This document shows positions 58,021-64,000 of a DNA stretch of 64,000 bases, in pieces (the first letter of the stretch is position 1; each line of letters starts with the position of its first letter). The position numbers and the translations under genes are program-made. The stretch is from Agrypnia vestita (lineage: Eukaryota; Arthropoda; Insecta; Trichoptera; Phryganeidae), in assembly GCA_016648135.1 (NCBI GenBank), contig JADDOH010000284.1:1-64000 (forward strand), read 5' to 3'. The notes beneath the pieces are model-generated. The model was not told the origin of the DNA, made no database searches, and saw only the letters and a program-made list of their open reading frames with translations.

Positions 58021-61000
58021 CCTACAAAATTTGCGTTGTTCTTCAACGTTTTAAGAAAATGTCAAAATTAATGTCGCATATCTCCATAAATGTTGAAATT
58101 TACCCAAAATGTAAAAAATGTTTTCTATTAAAACAGAATGAAGAAGACTCAACATCCTTTAAAAGCTAATCGGTCTAAAACGAAATTGCTGGTTGTGAAT
58201 CGTGCAAACCTAAAACTTTCTAAATAACAGGATGCGAGGTAGTTTAGGAGGCAATCTATTTGAGTGCACTCATCAAAAATACTGGTGACAGTCGGCGAGC
58301 AATTCCAAATTACATCCCGCTTATTAAAGTTTAAATTATTTGACTTATTAACCTTTTCGTCACTAAATGCCCATAACTACCGTGTGGTCCAAAGCGGTGT
58401 ATCCAAATACCCCAGATCATATTTATTCATATGAACGATAATAAAAATTTCGTGATGAGGGACGCCGTCCCAACCGCTTGCTGGACGTCTCTTGTCCAAA
58501 TGCTTGAATTATTTATTGGTCACACGTTACGAATAAGCAACGAGCGCAGTATAGCTATCTCCCTTGTTCGAATCTGTGGTATGAGGCTTATATTAGTTAG
58601 AGTGAAACAAATAAAAAGCAGAAAAAAAGCACTAAAAGATAAGACACAGGGGTACGTTATGAACACACGTCGGTGTATGTACCACGTGTAAATCACTTAA
58701 CCAAAAACAATATTTTTCATTATTATACGCTTAAAAATTTGGAAAACAAATGAAAAAATGTTCATCGCTGTCCCGTGATGATTACAAAAAATTAGAATAA
58801 AATTGTTTTCAAATTATCGGCTTATTGAGTTTAAAGTGATCTCTGGAGATTGTGAATACCCCCCTCCTGGAAGGCAAGGTTAAAATAATTACAAAATCAC
58901 AAAAAATATCCACCTGTCATTTTTTAATGGGTCTTGTCTTAAATACGACAAATGTGTTTTTCATTTCAAAAACCATAAACACGAAGAATGATGTAAGCAA
59001 AATTAAAAAAAAAAATTTAAGCACTGAATACAATGAAATAAAAAAATATTCTCTCTAAGAAATTGACATTAATTTTTCAATACGTGTATGTATAGTAAGA
59101 GAGGAGTGGCGCGAAGAGCGCCGTGCGTATTCCATTTTGCGCAGGTCTTCGCTCTTTAGTAGCGGCATAGCAATTCGCCGGGTTGAAAATATCTTACGCG
59201 ACGATATGACAAGTAAAGGTAAGGAATCACAATATTGTTCATCTGCCTATAAAGGTTGGTTGTGTTAAATGAACACAATATTATGGTTCTACCTTAAAGT
59301 TTTAGGATTTTATCATTACATTTCAAACTTAAATCGAAATAATATTATCTTCTCATTAAATGAAGACACTCGATCGGTGTCAGCCTGGGGCTAGGTTTAA
59401 TTGTAATTCCAAAAGGTTGTTCAAAGGTAAATATTTAAATAAAATCAATATTTAGAATTTCATTACTCACTCATTGATAAAAAATTTTAATGTTGAAATG
59501 GATTTATTAAAGTTATTTTCACTCATTCAAGTCGGTTCCTTATGACTGAGACATGACTTTCTCTGTTCTATATTTGCGACGTCACGTTAGCACGGAAATC
59601 GATTTTCACAGAAAATTGTTTTTTTCTTAGGTGACAATACTGATTTGTCTCTAACGAAATGTACCTATCCTACCCTCCATAGTACTAGTTACCTTTTCGA
59701 CAAGTTTCGCTATCTCGTTATTGAAGTGACAGAAAAACTTTCTCGCTTCCTGCCCTATAAATTCTCGTCTCGTCTTGTATTTAATTGTGCATACAGACAC
59801 TTCTCGTATCGCCACCGCCGGATAGCGGGATTATCACGTGTTGGTGGTCATCCGAGTAAATCAGGTATTTGGTGAGGTGACAGCTGGAAAGGGCGCCGAG
59901 AGATAAAAGGTGAGTCGAAACGTCCCTTCATCTCGACCATACAGTCTACTTCTTGTTTCTCACTCCTCTTAACCTTCCTTTATCTTAATCCCATTTCTCT
60001 CCACATACTACCCCACCATCCCCACGATCGCGGTGAATCGCGTCGCGTACATTCTCAATCTTGGGATATTCTGTCATTTAAAGACTTAAGTAACTGGGCC
60101 TCTTGGTCTGTTAAGGCGTTTAAAAAGAAAAAAAAAACAGAAAACAATTGTTCTCAGATTTTCACGTCCATTCAGAATCTTTACAAAAATGGCATGTTTT
60201 ATCAAGATATACAAGAAAAAATATCCCAGAAAACTACACTACGTACGTAAATACGTTGCAGTAATTTATTTAAGTTTATTTATAAAGATCGGTCGCCATA
60301 TTATACAAATTACGCGATGGAAATAGATTTAGGAATAAAAGCTAAGGGTAGAGCTGGAATAATTCTCTGATTGGTCTGTGCGGCAAACGCGACATACACA
60401 GCGGCCGCTGCGCTCAGGCACGTGCGCAAGGTGTGCTAACATCACATATGCTATGCGTTCAAGTTCAACTGCACTAGCATTTGCTATGGACTGTACTTAT
60501 TACAAAACTTAAGACTTGTATCAAACTATGCACTATAGTATCAGACAAAATTGCACTGGAGAACGTTGTATCTCAGTACGAGAAGCTCCACAGAATAGAC
60601 ATAACACGGGCATTATTTATCAAAACTTTTCATTAAAATTATAGTATAATACGTGCCAAATTTTAATAAGTACCAATAAAATAAAAATAATAAATTACCA
60701 GTTTGAAAAAAAATTAAAAACTAAATTTCAGGTTCCTTAGGTCAGTGTAACATTTTAATATTTTTTTTCTAGTTTTTCGTTGATTTCTACACCTTCGTAA
60801 CTTTCAAGTCACTATTACCATAGTCTTTTAAACGATATTCCGGTACATCAGTCACTGATCGATTCTGCAAAATTGCTTCGAAGATACCTTTCCATCCATC
60901 ACGGACTGTATTTCGGCAAAACTCACATCTCCCGGGATTCCGAAGTTTCTCAAACTTATTTCCATATTTATCCCCCATAAAAATGCGCTTCCAAAACATT

Positions 61001-61914
61001 TTTATGACGTCCCCAGAGCCAAATCACCCCTGGCCCGGGCATCCATCACGTTTATAACGCTGAACCGATATCTGGAGCCATTTCAGACAGAGGAAATCAG
61101 GCAGTTCCAGGCGTTTTGCCGCACCTTATTCTAAAATTTTATTTCCATGCAAAAATATTGTCTTCCACCTCAAAAACAGACGCAATAAAGTCACATCTGA
61201 ATGCATAAATTGTCATGTTTTCAACACATTTCCACGAAAGACACCGGAATACAACTATTATATTTCATTCTTAACTTTGCAAGGAACGGCCTGTCATATT
61301 CCTGGTACGCTTACATGAAATAAAATACAAAAATTAACCCTAAAAGGCTACTGTAAGTCGTTTCGACTAAGACGGCGAATATTTGTTGCTTTCTCTTTCG
61401 AACTATTAAGTGTATCGCGTTGATTTTCCCTATCAATTCAGTCATAGACGGGACGTCTCAAGGGACGGTTGCGTCACACTGGTAAGTGCCGCCATTTTCT
61501 ATATTATGAATTACTTGTTAGTCTAGTCGATTAATAATTAGTCACTTTGTAACTGAGGTTTGAAAAATAAAGAAGCCTTCTGGGGTTAAATAAAGTTTTA
61601 TTTTATACTCAGTCACAGAAAACATAATCTTTCACCGACAAGTGATGTATTTCATAAGCCAGAACCGATAGTCGAAACTCAAGTAAAATATAACGTGGAT
61701 TTAACTCAAGTATTTTATTTTTGTTATTTCAACAAATTAATGGTATATACAAAATAAGTCTGTATAGAATATGGTGTATGCTTGTAAATCACATTAATAA
61801 TACAACCACAAAGTCACTTTGCATTTATTGAAGAAAAAAAATTAATTCCGTTTATTGCATCAATGCGTTAATATGTTTTATACACATTTTTTGAATACGC
61901 CAAATTAAGAATAA
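58021..61914. other. No gene or classified repeat recognised
   Basis: Several GC-richer patches (59095-59215, 59640-60060, 60780-61080) contain only short open frames without motifs. The frame at 59645-59875 ends just before a possible donor but has no recognised domain. Nothing here is supported as a neuroligin exon. Confidence 0.4.
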
Positions 61915-62465
61915 AAAAAGTAACCCATAAAAACCAAGTTTTTATAATACTCCCTTTCTTTGTAAAATATACCAATTAAATACGAACTAAAACATATAAC
62001 ATAACACTAAACTTACAGTAATTTAATATATTTCTAAAATGTCAGATGTTTTGAGCTTTGATAAGATACTTCATGCTTTGAAGATTAAATTCTAAAAACA
62101 TTTGTCAGTCAATTTAGATTTTCGACCTTCGTAGTGAAGTACCTATTATGTATACCGACGGAGTAATCCAAATTTAGAAAATAATCCGCGACGTTATTAG
62201 GCCGCCGTTGCTAATCAAACTTTTATAATGATTCCAATTTGAAAAAACCAATAAAATTTCTAAAAATCCGAAAATATACTATAATTATTAATATTTTTTA
62301 ACGATAATTTGATAGATCTTCTTGATCGTCGCCACGAGTCTACTTGCCAAGTTTCAGTTTGATTGGATCACGGAAAAAGGGTCATAAATCGATCCAAAGT
62401 TTTTTTTGACGGCAAGGCGGCAAGTAAGCAAGCAGACGCCACGAGTTAATATAAAGAGAGTAATA
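61915..62465 (+). repeat. Dispersed repeat, family C copy 3 (longest)
   Basis: AGTAACCCATAAAAACCAAG, ACTCCCTTTCTTTG, then TATACCGACGGAGTAATCCA, AAAAAACCAATAAAATTTCT, GATTGGATCACGGAAAAAGG and GCAAGCAGACGCCACGAGTT. It has the fullest 3' region of the three copies, ending near TAAAGAGAGTAATA. Confidence 0.77.
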
Positions 62466-64000
62466 AACTGTACTTTCTTAAATTTTAGTAGATTTTAGGT
62501 TTCTACTGTTACCTGTATTGCTTCGTTTTTCGAAATACAAAGCTCTTTCCTCCAAACAGTCCGCTGAAGATGAAAGAAATTCGTGTGGCGTCGCTCAAGG
62601 GAGGATGAATTATTAACAGAGCCATCGTTCTCTGGGAGTATACCTGTTATTAAAGAGTCTTGTCAAAGTACGCAGAATAAAGTGGGTGAACTTTTCAATT
62701 CCCCAAGCATGCATATTCATGAAGCTCTGCGTAGGTGTGGGACACTCTGTCCGTGAATCGAAAGTGATGAATTAATGTTTGTTGTGCCTAAATCACAAAA
62801 GCGACAGATTACATTTAAACCGCGCTCATTCGCATATGTACTCGCATTTATTATTCTCCATCTTATTAATTAGATTTTAGATACATTTAGGGTAAATGAC
62901 ATAATTTTCGACCACCACAAAATAACCACACCATAATGTAAAGATTAAAAAGTACAGCTAATATGAAGGAGTTTAAACTGGAGTGCAAAAAATTTACTAT
63001 GAAAAACTTTTAACTGACTTAAAAGATTTGGCAGATACTTCATGGTGGAATATTAAAATGTAAAATATGTTTTGTTTTTTATTAAATATACCTGATGATA
63101 AGAGAAACTACTCCTCTCCAAACTATAGTAGTAATAAATAACTTATATTGTGTGTGTAATTACAAAAATAAAACTAAACATATTTTAAATATTATGTAAT
63201 TCAATATAATTTTAATGTAAATCATGTATAAGACAAAGTATTACACTAAATAAATTGTGAAATAAAACCCTATATAAGATGCAATGAAATACAGCACTTA
63301 TTTTAAATATAGTTCGAAGAACTTATCTCTAATAAAAATATTCTAAAGTATTTTAAATCAAAAATAAAGGTATTAAAAACTCTGCAATCTTCCATGAGAA
63401 TAAATATAAAGAACCGTTCTTTGAAATGTTAATAATGTAGAGCTAAAGCTGAGTATACATTTAAATAAATACTAAATATTACATTTCAAGAAGACTTAAA
63501 ATGTATAATTAGTATTTTAATACGACTGACAATAGTTTCTCTTCGTTGTGGAAAAAAAAATAAGCGGTGCGACACATTATAAGTCAGCACCGCAGGGAGT
63601 AAAGGATCTGTCCGTAAAAAATATATTTTGTTACTCTTTATAAATTCACCGCGTACCTTACATTTATCTAAAAAAATGCACCTTCAGTCTACAATACACA
63701 TACAGGGTTCAGACGTTTAATTTTGTAGAATGCCGACGATTATATGTTCTACCCTTTTAAGGTATTAATTTTTAATTTCAAAAAATTTATTGAATTTAAG
63801 TATATTTCCAACAAAAGAGTACCAACGCACGCGATAAGCTAGAACGGGTATGAAACGCGTACAGTTCATTCTCTCCTTGGCCAAGGTACGAATTATTTTT
63901 CTTTCTATTCAAATCATTTTGTCACCACAAAAATAATAATTTAAAACAAAATTCATTCATTTTTTTTTTTTTAAATTTAAAATTGTTCTTAAATTTCCAT
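62466..64000. other. AT-rich, no gene; family F repeat at 63095-63180
   Basis: The only recognised item is ACTACTCCTCTCCAAACTAT with GTGTGTGTAATTACAAA, the partner of 31600-31700. No coding signal. Confidence 0.45.

Larger units (their letters stand above)
22953..64000 (+). other. Nlg: Probable neuroligin intron 2 (at least 41 kb)
   Basis: The donor GTGAGC is at 22953. I searched the plus strand by eye for the next expected block (a V-x-I-H-G-E segment and EWNSGNPYDG) and found none. The rest of the window is therefore best read as intron filled with mobile DNA, listed separately. A small exon could have been missed, since neuroligins often have short ones here. Confidence 0.65.

Overview
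The window looks like AT-rich nuclear DNA of an arthropod, most likely an insect. It has long introns, a neuroligin gene, and a dense mixture of non-LTR retrotransposons, Penelope-like elements (PLEs), Helitron-like elements, a mariner and tRNA-derived short repeats. I cannot assign the order with confidence. The retrotransposon tails and CTAG-ended repeats would fit Lepidoptera or Hemiptera.

Host gene: the only convincing host coding sequence is the start of a neuroligin on the + strand. A first coding exon (13559-14262) carries a hydrophobic leader, an unusual Asn/Gly/Gln-rich repeat tract and the start of the cholinesterase-like domain. An 8.5 kb intron follows, then a second, very GC-rich exon (22735-22952) that continues the domain in perfect phase. 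No third exon was found, so the next intron probably runs past the window end (over 41 kb).

Mobile DNA, left to right: 0.8-5.2 kb holds a long, nearly complete non-LTR element on the - strand, with an FP-type ORF1, an endonuclease/RT ORF2 and 87-bp tandem repeats in its 3' UTR. It abuts an inverted pair of PLE-like termini at 5.2-5.5 kb. 6.2-7.4 kb is bounded by Helitron-type CTAG ends. 9.6-10.6 kb has a second Helitron-like family and a 50-bp-arm hairpin. Intron 1 contains a 1281-bp mariner broken by one stop codon. The second intron is packed with 5'-truncated LINE tails, PLE copies, tRNA-derived SINEs, a 450-bp snap-back repeat with tRNA-like arms, a 13-bp minisatellite and five further Helitron-like copies.

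Most interesting: six sequences (5.4, 33.15, 33.25, 37.3, 47.85 and 51.05 kb) match the hammerhead ribozyme core (CUGANGA, helix II, GAAA, NUH, helix I), all in PLE-like termini. In three copies with recognisable GIY-YIG coding remnants the ribozyme lies about 90-250 bp after the ORF. Two lie head-to-head in a 107-bp-arm palindrome bounded by 13-bp direct repeats. At 5.2 kb an inverted copy begins at the predicted ribozyme cleavage site. The second strong signal is a non-autonomous Helitron-like family with conserved TC...CTAG ends, A|T insertion sites and a 3' hairpin.
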